NCBI GenBank assembly: GCA_016177705.1
Contig: JACOUT010000014.1
Coordinates: 1-64,000 of the forward strand
DNA from: Deltaproteobacteria bacterium
GTDB taxonomy: Bacteria; Myxococcota; UBA727; VGSZ01
Length of the DNA stretch: 64,000 nt
Reading direction: 5' to 3'
The notes under the pieces are model-generated. The model was not told the DNA's origin. It saw only the letters and a program-made list of their open reading frames with translations, and searched no databases. Below are positions 24,952 to 32,960 of the stretch, piece by piece. Numbering within the stretch: the first letter of the stretch is position 1; every line of letters begins with the position of its first letter. The translations under genes and the position numbers were made by a program.

Positions 24952-26430
24952 ATGGAACGACTGAGCGAGATCGCAGCACACGCGCGTGCAGCCGGGCAGT
25001 TGCCTTTCGGCGCGCCCCTCGACGTCCGCGGCCTACTCAAGGAAGGACGCACGCTGCGGGCCGCGCTAATGACCGGCGGCGAGATTGACCCCGAGTTGAA
25101 GAGACAGCTCAGCTTGTCGGAGCTGTCGACGTTGCTCGACTCGCTCAACACGGTTCAAGAGCAGCTCCTCGACCGATTCACGACCAAGGACGGTCCGCGC
25201 GTGCTGGCGGCCTTCAACGCGATCGCCGAGGTCTGCGCTGCGGCGGCGAAGCGCGTCTCGGCCGGCCCCAGCGCGGTGCCGCCGGCAGCTGGCGACGTCG
25301 AGTTTCGTTACACGGATCTCAAGAAGATCGATGACGGCGCGTATGCCGATCTCTACCGCGCGTTCGATACCCGGCTGACGCGCGCGGTGGCGCTGAAGAT
25401 CTTCCGCTCGAAGAAGACCTCGACGTACGTGATCAAGCAGGCGAGAGCGACCGCAACGATCAAGAACGAGTTTGTCGTCACGATCTACGACACCGACACG
25501 ATCATCTACGAGGGCGTCGAGTGTGATTGCATCGTCATGGAACTCATCGACGGCGACAGCCTTCAGAGAGTGCTCGCAGCGCGTCAGCTCGATGCTGCGG
25601 ATGCGCGTCGCTATGGCGCGCAAATCTTGAGCGGCGTAGAGCTCATCATCAGCGAGAAGCGCTATCACGAGGACATTCACGCGGGGAATGTCCTGGTCCG
25701 CCGCGACGGGAGCGGGGTCGTCATCGTTGATGCGCAAGGCACTCCGCCACCAACGCGCCCGGCCTCCCACGCCGAGCGAGAGGCCTATGACCTTCGTTTC
25801 ACCCAGATAGTGCTCGTTGAGCTCATCGAGAACGCGTTGGGCGCCGACGCGGCGAAGATGATCGATCAGGCCACGCCCACCTCGTTTGCGGCGCTGCGCA
25901 CGTTGTTCGGCAGTGCGTTTCCTGTCGAGGTCGGCGCACGCGCCGAGGTCGTCGCGGTACACGCGGTGCCAAGGCTCGACACCGCCCCGCTCGGTGCAAT
26001 GAAGCTCGACGCACTTTTCTCACGAAACGCGGTGCCAGCGTTCCTGTTGAACGAGGTCTCGAGCACCAACGACAGGAAAGGCCGCAAGATGCGCTACACG
26101 GTGCGCGTCCGCAGGCAGGACAAGATCCCACTCACCGGTTCACCCGTCATCGAAGGGGCGACATCCGCGGTGCTCGGCAACCTCGGAGTCGGTCGCGAGG
26201 AGGACACGTTCGAGCTCGTCATGGCCTTCCCGGCGGGCGTCGATGAGTTGATCTCGACCATCCGGCTGCAGTGCACGATCCACAGCGGCGAGATGCTCCG
26301 GTTCGAGTTCGAGCTTCTGGGCAAACTGAAGGGGCCCGTCACGAGCCGCCGCGTGAAACTTGAGCTTCTGGGCGAGCAAGGCGTCATCGAGGTGAAACAC
26401 GACGCGAGGCCGCCGCCAGCCGTGTCCTGA
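24952..26430 (+). CDS. Atypical protein kinase-like protein with C-terminal beta domain
   Basis: 492 residues from the ATG at 24952. Residues 1-110 are helical. A kinase-like domain spans ~120-300: IDDGAYADLYRAFD in place of the Gly-rich loop, AVALKIF (Lys), MELIDGDSL hinge, HEDIHAGNV with the catalytic Asp and Asn, and VIVDAQG where DFG is expected. The metal-binding Asp is kept, Phe-Gly is Ala-Gln. The last ~130 residues form a beta-sandwich-like domain. It stands alone between mobile-element genes and could be a regulatory or defence kinase. The giant kinase at 46206-51359 has the same D-x-Q feature. Confidence 0.65.
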   Translation: MERLSEIAAHARAAGQLPFGAPLDVRGLLKEGRTLRAALMTGGEIDPELKRQLSLSELSTLLDSLNTVQEQLLDRFTTKDGPRVLAAFNAIAEVCAAAAKRVSAGPSAVPPAAGDVEFRYTDLKKIDDGAYADLYRAFDTRLTRAVALKIFRSKKTSTYVIKQARATATIKNEFVVTIYDTDTIIYEGVECDCIVMELIDGDSLQRVLAARQLDAADARRYGAQILSGVELIISEKRYHEDIHAGNVLVRRDGSGVVIVDAQGTPPPTRPASHAEREAYDLRFTQIVLVELIENALGADAAKMIDQATPTSFAALRTLFGSAFPVEVGARAEVVAVHAVPRLDTAPLGAMKLDALFSRNAVPAFLLNEVSSTNDRKGRKMRYTVRVRRQDKIPLTGSPVIEGATSAVLGNLGVGREEDTFELVMAFPAGVDELISTIRLQCTIHSGEMLRFEFELLGKLKGPVTSRRVKLELLGEQGVIEVKHDARPPPAVS

Positions 26431-26636
26431 TGCAACGCCCACGCGACAACCCCGGTTGAGCCGGTGCGGGCGGTGTCCGCGTTCTTCGGGTACATGGAGG
26501 CGCGCTGCACTCGGGGTTGCGCGCTGCGGAGCGTGTGCGAGCGGTGTCTCGTTGGATCAGCGCGTTGGCTGGGTGATTCCACGGGTGGATACCGGGAGCC
26601 GATGCTTCCGGTCTTTGGGATGTGCCAGCGACCTCC

Positions 26637-26680
26637 GGCCGCCCGTCGCGAAGCGACACACGGCTCTGCCGTGTGCGGCC
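26637..26680 (+). repeat. Three-way-junction palindrome, copy 1
   Basis: Outer stem GGCCGC (26637-26642) with GCGGCC (26675-26680); two unpaired C; arm 1 GTCGC-gaa-GCGAC (26645-26657); arm 2 ACACGGC-tct-GCCGTGT (26658-26674). Every base except the CC and the loops is paired. Confidence 0.75.
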
Positions 26681-26719
26681 AGCGATTGGCGAGGACGCTG
26701 TTGCGGACTTGCCAGCGCG

Positions 26720-26760
26720 TGCCGGCCCGTCGCGTCAGCGACACCCGAAGGGTGCCGGCA
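26720..26760 (+). repeat. Three-way-junction palindrome, copy 2
   Basis: Outer stem TGCCGGC (26720-26726) with GCCGGCA (26754-26760); two unpaired C; arm 1 GTCGC-gtca-GCGAC (26729-26742); arm 2 ACCC-gaa-GGGT (26743-26753). Same design as copy 1, 83 bp away, with different but compensated sequence in the outer stem and arm 2. Both copies follow a GCCAGCG block. Confidence 0.75.
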
Positions 26761-26814
26761 GACGAATGCCCCTGTTGGGCGTGAGGCTGGAGGTTGCTGG
26801 CACCACGTCAGGAC

Positions 26815-26897
26815 GTGTCACATGGTTTGGATTCGGTGGTTTGGCTGGTCCAAAAGTGTCACATTCGCCCCCTGGTTGTTCTGACACCAATTGACAC
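26815..26897. repeat. GTGTCA / TGACAC box array
   Basis: GTGTCA at 26815-26820 and 26856-26861 (each followed by CAT or CATT), and the reverse complement TGACAC at 26882-26887 and 26892-26897 inside a tandem 10-mer (TTGACACCAA). Looks like an iteron or operator cluster, 120 bp from the end of the ParB gene. Confidence 0.5.
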
Positions 26898-26952
26898 CAA
26901 TTGACGGGACGCTGGCGTCCGCCTCGATCGTCGTCGGCGATGCCGGAAACGA

Positions 26953-26987
26953 GAAGAGGCGGCGCCCGCTGGGTGCGCCGCCTCTTC
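26953..26987 (-). terminator. Hairpin terminator after the ParB/M23 operon
   Basis: GAAGAGGCGGCGC (26953-26965) pairs perfectly with GCGCCGCCTCTTC (26975-26987), a 13-bp stem with a 9-nt loop, 31 bp beyond the ParB stop. The minus-strand continuation is only mildly T-rich. Confidence 0.65.
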
Positions 26988-27017
26988 TTCGGCGTTCATG
27001 ATGCAGAGGATCGAACG

Positions 27018-28028
27018 CTACGGAGCGATCAGCAGGGTCTTGAAGCCGAAGCCGGCGAGCGCGCGAGTGAGCGCTGCGGCGAGGTCGCCCCGCCCGGCGG
27101 TAGACAGCTTGCCGGCCTGGCGGAGGTCGATGACGCACCTGTCCGCGGTGACCACGACCGGCGGCCGCTCGTCGCGTGCTTCGTCGTTGCCGCTGTTGCC
27201 GCGCGGGCGCGGGTCCTTCGCCCGGGCGATCTCCTCGCGGAGCCGGCGCTTGCTCCACCCCTCCGTCGCACACGCGAACGCGAGGCGCTTCGTCGTCTTC
27301 TCGGCCTGCGGCCGGAACTGCTCACCGCCGAGCTCCTCGAGCTGGAGCGCGTCGCTCTCGCGCATCAGGTTGTAGAGCGCGAGCAGCTCGGTGAGGTCCG
27401 TGAACTGCAAGCCAGGGTACTTGTAGACCTCGATCACCGGCCTCTTGGTCTTCGGGTCGAGGACGACCTCACCTGCGTCGTCGACCTTCTTGCGCGGCAC
27501 CTTCACCTCCCTCGCGTAGTCGCGGAACCACTCCGGCGAATTGGCGAGCTGGAGGTAGCGGTTCAGGTTGCGCTTGGTCCAGCCGAGGCTCTCCGCGAGC
27601 TGGGCCGCCTTCACGCCGGATGCGACGGCGCGCGCCACCGCGTCGGCGATCTCGGCCGCGCTCAGGTCGCTGCGATTGAGGTTCTCCGCGAGCTGGAGCA
27701 CGGGGACCGCCGCGTCATCGACGTCGACGGCGACCGCCGAGACGCGCGCGAAGCGCTTGTCCTTCGGGTGCTCCTGCGCGAGCTCGCGGAGCGCTTGGAA
27801 GCGGCGGTGACCGCCGATGATCTCGTAGACGTCGCCGCGCGGGCACACGACGATCGGCTGCAAGAGGCCGTTCGCGAAGATGCTCTTCTTGAGCTCCTCG
27901 AAGGGCTCCCTCTCGACGCTGAGCCGCGGGTTCGTCTCCGAGGGTGCGACTTGCTCGAAGGGGAGGTGGAGGAGCTCACGGGACAGCTCGGGGAGGATGG
28001 TCTTGCTGGTGGTCTGCTCTTCGATCAT
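27018..28028 (-). CDS. ParB/RepB/Spo0J-family partition protein
   Basis: 336 residues from the ATG at 28028, with GGAGG upstream. N-terminal ParB nuclease/CTPase-type domain: FEQVAPSETNPRLS, LKKSIFANGLLQPIVVCP, YEIIGGHRRFQAL, then LQLAENLNRSDLSAAEIADAV and a KorB-like helix-turn-helix (LAESLGWTKRNLNRYLQL). The C-terminal third is basic and variable. ParB-family proteins bind centromere-like sites and help maintain plasmids or ICEs; here it probably binds nearby repeats, possibly those at 26815-26897. Its start overlaps the M23 gene by 53 bp. This is the intact ParB of the window. Confidence 0.85.
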   Translation of the reverse strand: MIEEQTTSKTILPELSRELLHLPFEQVAPSETNPRLSVEREPFEELKKSIFANGLLQPIVVCPRGDVYEIIGGHRRFQALRELAQEHPKDKRFARVSAVAVDVDDAAVPVLQLAENLNRSDLSAAEIADAVARAVASGVKAAQLAESLGWTKRNLNRYLQLANSPEWFRDYAREVKVPRKKVDDAGEVVLDPKTKRPVIEVYKYPGLQFTDLTELLALYNLMRESDALQLEELGGEQFRPQAEKTTKRLAFACATEGWSKRRLREEIARAKDPRPRGNSGNDEARDERPPVVVTADRCVIDLRQAGKLSTAGRGDLAAALTRALAGFGFKTLLIAP

Positions 28029-28992
28029 GCGTTGCCTCCAGGTTCTTCAGGAACGCGAGGTGTTCACGCCTCGCGAGGGGACCGAGCACCACCTTCGGCA
28101 TCGGGAGGACGGCCAAGGGATCGACGGGGATGCCGGCGAGGTGGAGCTCGTAGTGGAGATGGGGGCCGGTCGATCGGCCCGTGTTGCCGCTGTCGGCGAT
28201 GTGCTGACCCTGCTCGACGATGCTCCCGATGCGGAGCGCTTCCTCGACTCGGTCGAGGTGGAGGTAGAACGACTGGTAGCCGTCGGCGTGCGCGAGCTTG
28301 ATGAAGTTGCCCGACGAGCTTGACTTGCCGATCGCCGCGACGCGTCCTCGTCCGACGGCGGCAACGCCCGTCCCACGGGGCACGCCGTAGTCGACGCCGT
28401 GGTGGGTGCCCGCCTTGCCGCTGACCGCGTCGAAGCGGTCACCGAAGCGGGAAGTGATGCGGCGGAGGTGCACCGGTCGGGCGAGGAGAGTCCCTGTCAT
28501 GAGCCGCCCGTCGGCGTCGTAGAAGCCGCGCGGCGCGCGAGGACCGTCGTAGAGCGCCGCGAAGATCGACCGGCCAGGCCCGACTTCGAGCTTGGCGGCG
28601 ACGAGCATCTGGGCGCGCATCCACAGTGAGAGTCGCCGCCCCGCGCGCGCGTGAGCGAAGAGGTCGGTGCGCCCGACGAATGCCTCGTCGATGGCGTCGA
28701 CGAGCGTTGTCGAATCGATGCCTGCACGACGAAGCGCGGCGTCGATGCCGTCGCCCTCAAGGACGAAGTCGTGGCGCGAGACGCCGGCGTCCCGCACCGC
28801 CTGGTTCTCGTGCAAGGCGACAGGCATCTGCGCCACCACGGCGTCGCGGGGGCGCGGCCCGGCCAGAGGAGCAGGGGGCGCGCTCGCCGCACGCACATCG
28901 TCACGACACGCCGTCAGAAGGACGGCGGTCGCAACGGCAAGGAGCAATGCTCCAGCCTTCGACGTGCGGCGGCGAGCGCGAGGGGCGCTCAA
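27976..28992 (-). CDS. M23 (LytM-type) peptidase lipoprotein
   Basis: 338 residues. The likely start is TTG at 28992, overlapping the previous stop (TTGA); a basic n-region and LLAVATAVLLTAC give a lipoprotein signal. The C-terminal peptidase domain keeps the zinc ligands (THHGVDYG for HxxxD, and GPHLHYEL for HxH). M23 enzymes cut peptidoglycan cross-links; on a conjugative element this would open the wall for transfer or act on a neighbour. It sits between a helical accessory gene and ParB, with overlaps on both sides. The longer open frame reaching 30186 is a shadow. Confidence 0.8.
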   Translation of the reverse strand: MSAPRARRRTSKAGALLLAVATAVLLTACRDDVRAASAPPAPLAGPRPRDAVVAQMPVALHENQAVRDAGVSRHDFVLEGDGIDAALRRAGIDSTTLVDAIDEAFVGRTDLFAHARAGRRLSLWMRAQMLVAAKLEVGPGRSIFAALYDGPRAPRGFYDADGRLMTGTLLARPVHLRRITSRFGDRFDAVSGKAGTHHGVDYGVPRGTGVAAVGRGRVAAIGKSSSSGNFIKLAHADGYQSFYLHLDRVEEALRIGSIVEQGQHIADSGNTGRSTGPHLHYELHLAGIPVDPLAVLPMPKVVLGPLARREHLAFLKNLEATHDRRADHQQDHPPRAVP

Positions 28993-30071
28993 GCGAGGTC
29001 TCGCGCGAGCTCGTCCGAGACATTTTGCCACTGCGCGCGCTTCGGATCGGCGAGGCACTCGAGCTCCTCGCGCGCGTGCGCCAGCACGAGCGCCTCTCGC
29101 TGGTTCGGCGCGGACGGTGCCACCGCGGCGCGGACGCTCGCCTCGATGGCGTCGTTGCGGAGGTCGGCGAGACCCGTCTCGAGCGGGGGGTAGCGTTCGA
29201 GGCGGGAGCGGCCCTCGGCCTCGATCTCCTTCATCTGCTCCCGTGGCATGTCCCAGAGGTCGCGCAGCAACGCACGATGCTCGGGCGCCTTGGCGATGAC
29301 GGCGAGCGTGAGCATGTGGACAGTGTTGCGCTCGCTCTTGTCCGCCTGGAACTCGCGCACGGCGGTGGGCAACGCCTCGCGCGCCGAGCGCTGCGAGTGG
29401 TGGCCTTCGACGATGAGCTCGCGCGCCGAGCCCTCGATGGCTCCACGGAGCGGCGAGGATAGCCCTCGCACCGTCGAGAGGGCGGTCTCCATCTGCTGCT
29501 CGATGGTCGGTCGCTCGCGCTCGAGCAGGCTCTGCTGTCGCGGCTGCTGCGGGGCAGCCGGATCGTTCTTCATCACCTCCTTCCTGCTCTCCCCGGCGCG
29601 GTCGGCGCCGATGGGAGGATGCTCGGCGCTGAAGGCATCGATGCGCTGCTTGAGCTCCTTGACGCTCGCCACCGGTCGCGCGTCGCGGAGAGCCGAGAAG
29701 ACGACGGCGTAGGCGACCTGAATGCGCTCGCGCTCCGCGTGGTTCCCGCGGTTCGCCTTGAACTCCTCGATGTCCTTCTTGGTGAAGCGCTCCCACGAGC
29801 CCATGACGTGCTGGGCGTCGAGCGGGTAGCGCTTGATCTTGTCGGCCATGGCGAGCGCGCTCATGCGCAGCTCGCCGTTCACGCCCTTCTCCTCGACCTC
29901 CTTGATAAAGCGGTACTGGATCTTCCCGACGCGGACGCGCCCGGTTGGCTGCTCCCGCCCGGTCGGCCGCTCGCGCTTGCCGCTCCCTTCGCGAGCCTGG
30001 GCTCGCGGGGGCTGGCTGCGCTCGCGCTGCTGTTCCTGTTCCTGGGCGTCGGCTCGGCTTCGGTTTCGCAT
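28989..30071 (-). CDS. Helical accessory protein of the integrative element
   Basis: 360 residues from the ATG at 30071, with GGAGG seven bases upstream. The first 45 residues are Arg/Gln/Glu-rich and disordered; the rest is helical (IKEVEEKGVNGELRMSALAM, VMGSWERFTKKDIEEFKANRG, LLERERPTIEQQMETAL). No enzyme motif or membrane segment. The repeated FI-KEVEEKG and ALAMADKIKRYP segments might be conserved. It is the first gene of the minus-strand unit with the M23 peptidase and ParB, diverging from the excisionase gene. Function unknown. Confidence 0.55.
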   Translation of the reverse strand: MRNRSRADAQEQEQQRERSQPPRAQAREGSGKRERPTGREQPTGRVRVGKIQYRFIKEVEEKGVNGELRMSALAMADKIKRYPLDAQHVMGSWERFTKKDIEEFKANRGNHAERERIQVAYAVVFSALRDARPVASVKELKQRIDAFSAEHPPIGADRAGESRKEVMKNDPAAPQQPRQQSLLERERPTIEQQMETALSTVRGLSSPLRGAIEGSARELIVEGHHSQRSAREALPTAVREFQADKSERNTVHMLTLAVIAKAPEHRALLRDLWDMPREQMKEIEAEGRSRLERYPPLETGLADLRNDAIEASVRAAVAPSAPNQREALVLAHAREELECLADPKRAQWQNVSDELARDLA

Positions 30072-30187
30072 GTTGCGGCCTCCTGCCCGGACAAGTCGCG
30101 GCGGCCGCGGAACGCGCTCGTACTTCGCTCGTGCGCGAATTCACCTGGATCACGAGCGCAGGCCTCGGCTGATGCGACTCGTCCAAG

Positions 30188-31159
30188 ATGCCCGATGCTG
30201 ACGGCCCCTCTGACCCGCCCTACGCTTCGCGTCTCCTCAGCGGCGAGCTGCCGTCGGGGAACGTGACGCGCCTCCTCCGTGTGTTCGCGCGCGGCTCGCT
30301 CGATCCCGCCTCGTTGGTAACGCGCAACGAGGCGATCGCCGCGCTGCCGTTTCGCACCGGCGGGGACGTCTGGCTCGACGAGAACGTGAAGCCTGGCGTG
30401 CAGGCCGGCGGCGAAGCGCTCTATCGGTGGGGCGACGTCACGGCCGCGCTCGCGTCAAAGAAGGGCGGCCCGGCTGCGAGGCTCGCGATCGATGCCCGCT
30501 TCATGACCTGCGACGAAGCGGCGGCCTACCTCGGCTACCGCTCGACGAACGCGCTGCGCATGGCGGTCTCGCGCAAACAGATCGTGCCCACGGCTCGTCG
30601 AGGAAGGACGTTGCTTTTCACGCGCGCCGATCTTGACCGACAGCTCCTGGTCGGTACCATCGATGTGCTGCGGCCTCGTCCTTCATCGTTGCTCGACGAC
30701 AAGGAGAGCGACGATGAGACGCGGAAACAAAGGGATCCATCCGGGAATTCGCCCGGATGGGAAGAACGGGTTCGTAGTGCGGATCACGCTCCGCAACGAG
30801 GAGGGCACCCAGAAGGAGAGAGAGACGAGGGTGATGGGCACCCCGACGGAAGCGATTCGCGTGCGGGAGGATCTCCGGGAGGAGCTGCTGCGCGAGTTCG
30901 CGGACGAGGCCAAGCTGAGGGAGCTTGGCCTCGAGAGAGCCAACGCGAGGAAAGAGATCCTTACGGCCTACGCCAAGCGCTGGCTCGAACACGTGGAAAA
31001 GAGCGGCAGGAACCGGAAACATGTCGTCGATCAGCACGCAGACATGCTCGAACGCTTCATCCTCCCGAGACTCGGGCGGATGGAGGTCGGCCAGATCACG
31101 AGGAGAGATCTCGTGATGTGGATGGAGGGCCTCGGCGATCTGAAGAGCAGGAGCGGTGA
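30188..31159 (+). CDS. Excisionase-like helix-turn-helix protein, frame overlapping the integrase
   Basis: The ATG at 30188 opens a frame with an excisionase/HTH_17 domain at residues ~100-155 (FMTCDEAAAYLGYRSTNALR, then QIVPTARRGRTLLFTRADLD). Coding-like sequence fades after about residue 175, but no stop is met until 31159. As read, the gene would therefore overlap the integrase by ~446 bp and carry a ~148-residue Arg/Glu/Gly-rich tail. A lost stop or a frameshift near 30690-30714 is the simplest explanation. The domain probably directs excision or controls int. Confidence 0.65.
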   Translation: MPDADGPSDPPYASRLLSGELPSGNVTRLLRVFARGSLDPASLVTRNEAIAALPFRTGGDVWLDENVKPGVQAGGEALYRWGDVTAALASKKGGPAARLAIDARFMTCDEAAAYLGYRSTNALRMAVSRKQIVPTARRGRTLLFTRADLDRQLLVGTIDVLRPRPSSLLDDKESDDETRKQRDPSGNSPGWEERVRSADHAPQRGGHPEGERDEGDGHPDGSDSRAGGSPGGAAARVRGRGQAEGAWPRESQREERDPYGLRQALARTRGKERQEPETCRRSARRHARTLHPPETRADGGRPDHEERSRDVDGGPRRSEEQER

Positions 31160-32018
31160 GCAGTACGCGAAGCAGACCCTCGCAGGGGTGTGGGCGACGC
31201 TGCGGTGCATGCTCAAAGACGCGCTCGTCCTGTGCAACCTGAAGCAGGACGTGACGGCGGGTGTTCGGTTCCGCGTGCGAGGCAAGGAAGCGACGGAGAA
31301 GGACGTGCTGACGCGAGACGAGCTCGGTCGCCTCCTCGACGAGACCCATGCAGAAGCCCCGGACATGCGCGCCATGATCTGGGTCGGGTTCACGACGGGG
31401 ATGCGCTTTGGCGAGCTGAGCGCGCTTCAGTGGAGCGACATCGACTTCGAGGGTGGGCTCATCCACGTTCGCAAGTCGCAGGTGAACGGGAACGTGGGTC
31501 CGACGAAGACGCGTTCCCGCCGCACCGTGCCGCTCCACCCCGTCGTCGCCGAGATCCTGCACGCGCACGCGAGCTGGCAGCAGGAGAAGCGGATCCGCGG
31601 GCGCGAGTCCGGGTTTCTGTTCCTGCCGACGAGGACGCGGACCACCGGTGACGACGACGGCGTCGTCTCCGAGGCGCTGCGGCTTCGCTACTCGAACGTG
31701 TTGTCAAAGCCGCTCGCGCGCTGCGCTGAACGGGCGAAGGTGAACAAGCACGTCACGCCGCACACGATGCGGCGGACGTTCAACAACCTCGCGCGCCAGG
31801 CGGCGGGAGAGATCGTGGCGAGGTCGATGACGGGCCACACGACGACGGCGATGACGGAGCACTACAGCCACGTGACGATCGAAGAGAAGAGCCGTGCGCT
31901 GACGGTTGCGCTCGGTTTGTTGGGGACAAAGCCCGTGGTGACGACGTCTGCTGGGGTGCACCCCAGCAAAATCGTCAATTCACCCCAGCAAAGTGAGAAA
32001 GACGAGGTTTGTAACTAG
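30714..32018 (+). CDS. Tyrosine recombinase (integrase)
   Basis: 434 residues from the ATG at 30714, preceded by AAGGAG. An N-terminal AP2-like arm-binding segment (GIRPDGKNGFVVRITL) and a SAM-like core-binding domain (~75-175) precede the catalytic domain: TGMRFGELSALQW (Arg), HTMRRTFNNLARQ (H-x-x-R), MTGHTTTAMTEHYSHV (His and nucleophilic Tyr). All catalytic residues are present. It lies downstream of an excisionase-like gene and ends 12 bp from a tRNA-Pro 3' fragment, the classic integrase/attachment-site layout. Confidence 0.92.
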   Translation: MRRGNKGIHPGIRPDGKNGFVVRITLRNEEGTQKERETRVMGTPTEAIRVREDLREELLREFADEAKLRELGLERANARKEILTAYAKRWLEHVEKSGRNRKHVVDQHADMLERFILPRLGRMEVGQITRRDLVMWMEGLGDLKSRSGEQYAKQTLAGVWATLRCMLKDALVLCNLKQDVTAGVRFRVRGKEATEKDVLTRDELGRLLDETHAEAPDMRAMIWVGFTTGMRFGELSALQWSDIDFEGGLIHVRKSQVNGNVGPTKTRSRRTVPLHPVVAEILHAHASWQQEKRIRGRESGFLFLPTRTRTTGDDDGVVSEALRLRYSNVLSKPLARCAERAKVNKHVTPHTMRRTFNNLARQAAGEIVARSMTGHTTTAMTEHYSHVTIEEKSRALTVALGLLGTKPVVTTSAGVHPSKIVNSPQQSEKDEVCN

Positions 32019-32030
32019 CTGAAAAGTAAA

Positions 32031-32075
32031 TGGTCGGGGCGACACGATTCGAACGTGCGACTTCCAGTACCCAAA
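32031..32075 (-). other. tRNA-Pro(UGG) 3' fragment, probable attachment-site core
   Basis: Read on the minus strand, this stretch gives the anticodon loop TTTGGGT, stem strand ACTGG, variable loop, a T-arm with GTTCGAATC, acceptor strand CGCCCCG, A and CCA. The matching 5' half (CCAGT stem strand, D-arm, CGGGGCG) is absent on the other side. The 3' end points to the integrase 12 bp away. It therefore has the composition of an attP core, not of an intact tRNA. Confidence 0.75.
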
Positions 32076-32339
32076 GTGGGTTTGACCTCGACGGTAGTAG
32101 AGCAGAGCTAGGAAAAACAAGAACTTGGCAACGCATGGAAACGGACCGCAACACCATTTCCAGTCAAAAAAACAGTCCCACTGGCGAAGCCAGGCGGAAA
32201 AGTCGCCGGCCAGGCGGCGCGAAGTTCGAACGACGGAGTGGAACGCGCCGCGCGTTCGAGTCGAGAAGTCGGCCGCGACTTGAACGACGGAACCGAAGTT
32301 CACGCGAAGCGAATCTTCCAGGAGCTTCGGCAACGTCTG

Positions 32340-32461
32340 TGGCCGAGAAAACTCGGCCAGCCAGGAAGCCAGACAGAGGTGCCTGGCAGCCAGTCTGGCT
32401 GCCGGGACGCCGGCGTCCCGCCACAACATCGACGTGGGCGCGGACGCGGTCACGTCCGCGC
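32340..32461. repeat. Cluster of four perfect inverted repeats
   Basis: TGGCCGAG-aaaa-CTCGGCCA (32340-32359), GGCAGCCAG-t-CTGGCTGCC (32385-32403), GGGACGCCGGCGTCCC (32404-32419) and GCGCGGACG-N6-CGTCCGCGC (32438-32461). The last overlaps the stop of the helix-turn-helix gene. They may terminate that gene or serve as recombinase accessory sites near the attachment core. The rest of 32076-32449 has no gene I can support. Confidence 0.6.
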
Positions 32462-32848
32462 GCTCCGCGCCGGCTTGACGCGCGAGAGCGATCGCACCTG
32501 CGCGTACGCAGTTTCGAGGATGCGCATGAGCGCGCCTGCGGCGCTGCGGTCGAGCTCATTCGACTCGCGCAAATGACGGCGCACCATCGTCAACAGATCG
32601 AGCGGCTCCGTTCTCGCTCGTCGCGCGCGTCCCACACGCATCGGCCCGATCCAAGTGCCGATCTTGATCGCGTTGTCGACGCCCGGCCGCCTGCCTTGCG
32701 CGAGGCGCGTGAGGGTTGAAGCGCTGACGCCGATCTGACGAGCGGCTTCGCGCCGCGAATACCGCTTCGCGTATCGCGTCGCTTCGACGGCGGCATGAAG
32801 ATCTTCGGTGTCGATGAACCCTGGGTCGATGTGTTTGCGTCGCGCCAT
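32450..32848 (-). CDS. Small helix-turn-helix regulator
   Basis: 132 residues from the ATG at 32848. A helix-turn-helix of the Cro/C1 type lies at ~28-65 (YSRREAARQIGVSASTLTRLAQGRRP), with a basic helical C-terminus. No effector domain. Monocistronic, next to the attachment core, so it could regulate the integrase or element transfer; this is inferred from position. Confidence 0.6.
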   Translation of the reverse strand: MARRKHIDPGFIDTEDLHAAVEATRYAKRYSRREAARQIGVSASTLTRLAQGRRPGVDNAIKIGTWIGPMRVGRARRARTEPLDLLTMVRRHLRESNELDRSAAGALMRILETAYAQVRSLSRVKPARSART

Positions 32849-32960
32849 TTCGCGAGCTTAGCGCGCTGAAGTTGCTGGGCCTGCGCAACGCTGCCTGAGC
32901 TCTGCGCGTGAGGCTCGTCTTCGCGGTGTCCCTGAATTCGCGGCCTCCGTGCGCCGGGCC

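Larger units (their letters stand above)
26431..27017. other. Non-coding spacer rich in structured DNA/RNA
   Basis: 587 bp without a credible gene. It holds a 9-bp hairpin (26591-26599 with 26604-26612, loop CGAT), two three-way-junction palindromes (26637-26680 and 26720-26760), four GTGTCA/TGACAC boxes (26815-26897) and a terminator hairpin (26953-26987). The density of structure suggests a non-coding RNA, a replication/partition site or a DNA recombination site rather than a simple spacer. Confidence 0.6.

Noticed and set aside
26637..26760. CRISPR array or integron attC sites
   Set aside because: Only two copies, unequal sequence with compensated stems and an 83-bp period; no Cas genes, and no GTTRRRY/RYYYAAC ends.
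26431..27017. Group II intron or retron RNA
   Set aside because: No domain V-like hairpin and no reverse transcriptase gene nearby; the structure is better described as paired three-way junctions.
27976..30186. A 736-residue open frame covering both the M23 peptidase and the helical accessory gene
   Set aside because: The N-terminal half is Arg/Ala-rich antisense-type sequence in another frame of the 28989-30071 gene; the peptidase is served by a coupled TTG at 28992.
32031..32110. An intact tRNA-Pro interrupted by a group I intron at the anticodon loop
   Set aside because: No D-arm or CGGGGCG acceptor strand appears within the next several hundred bases, and bacterial tRNA introns are not known in tRNA-Pro.
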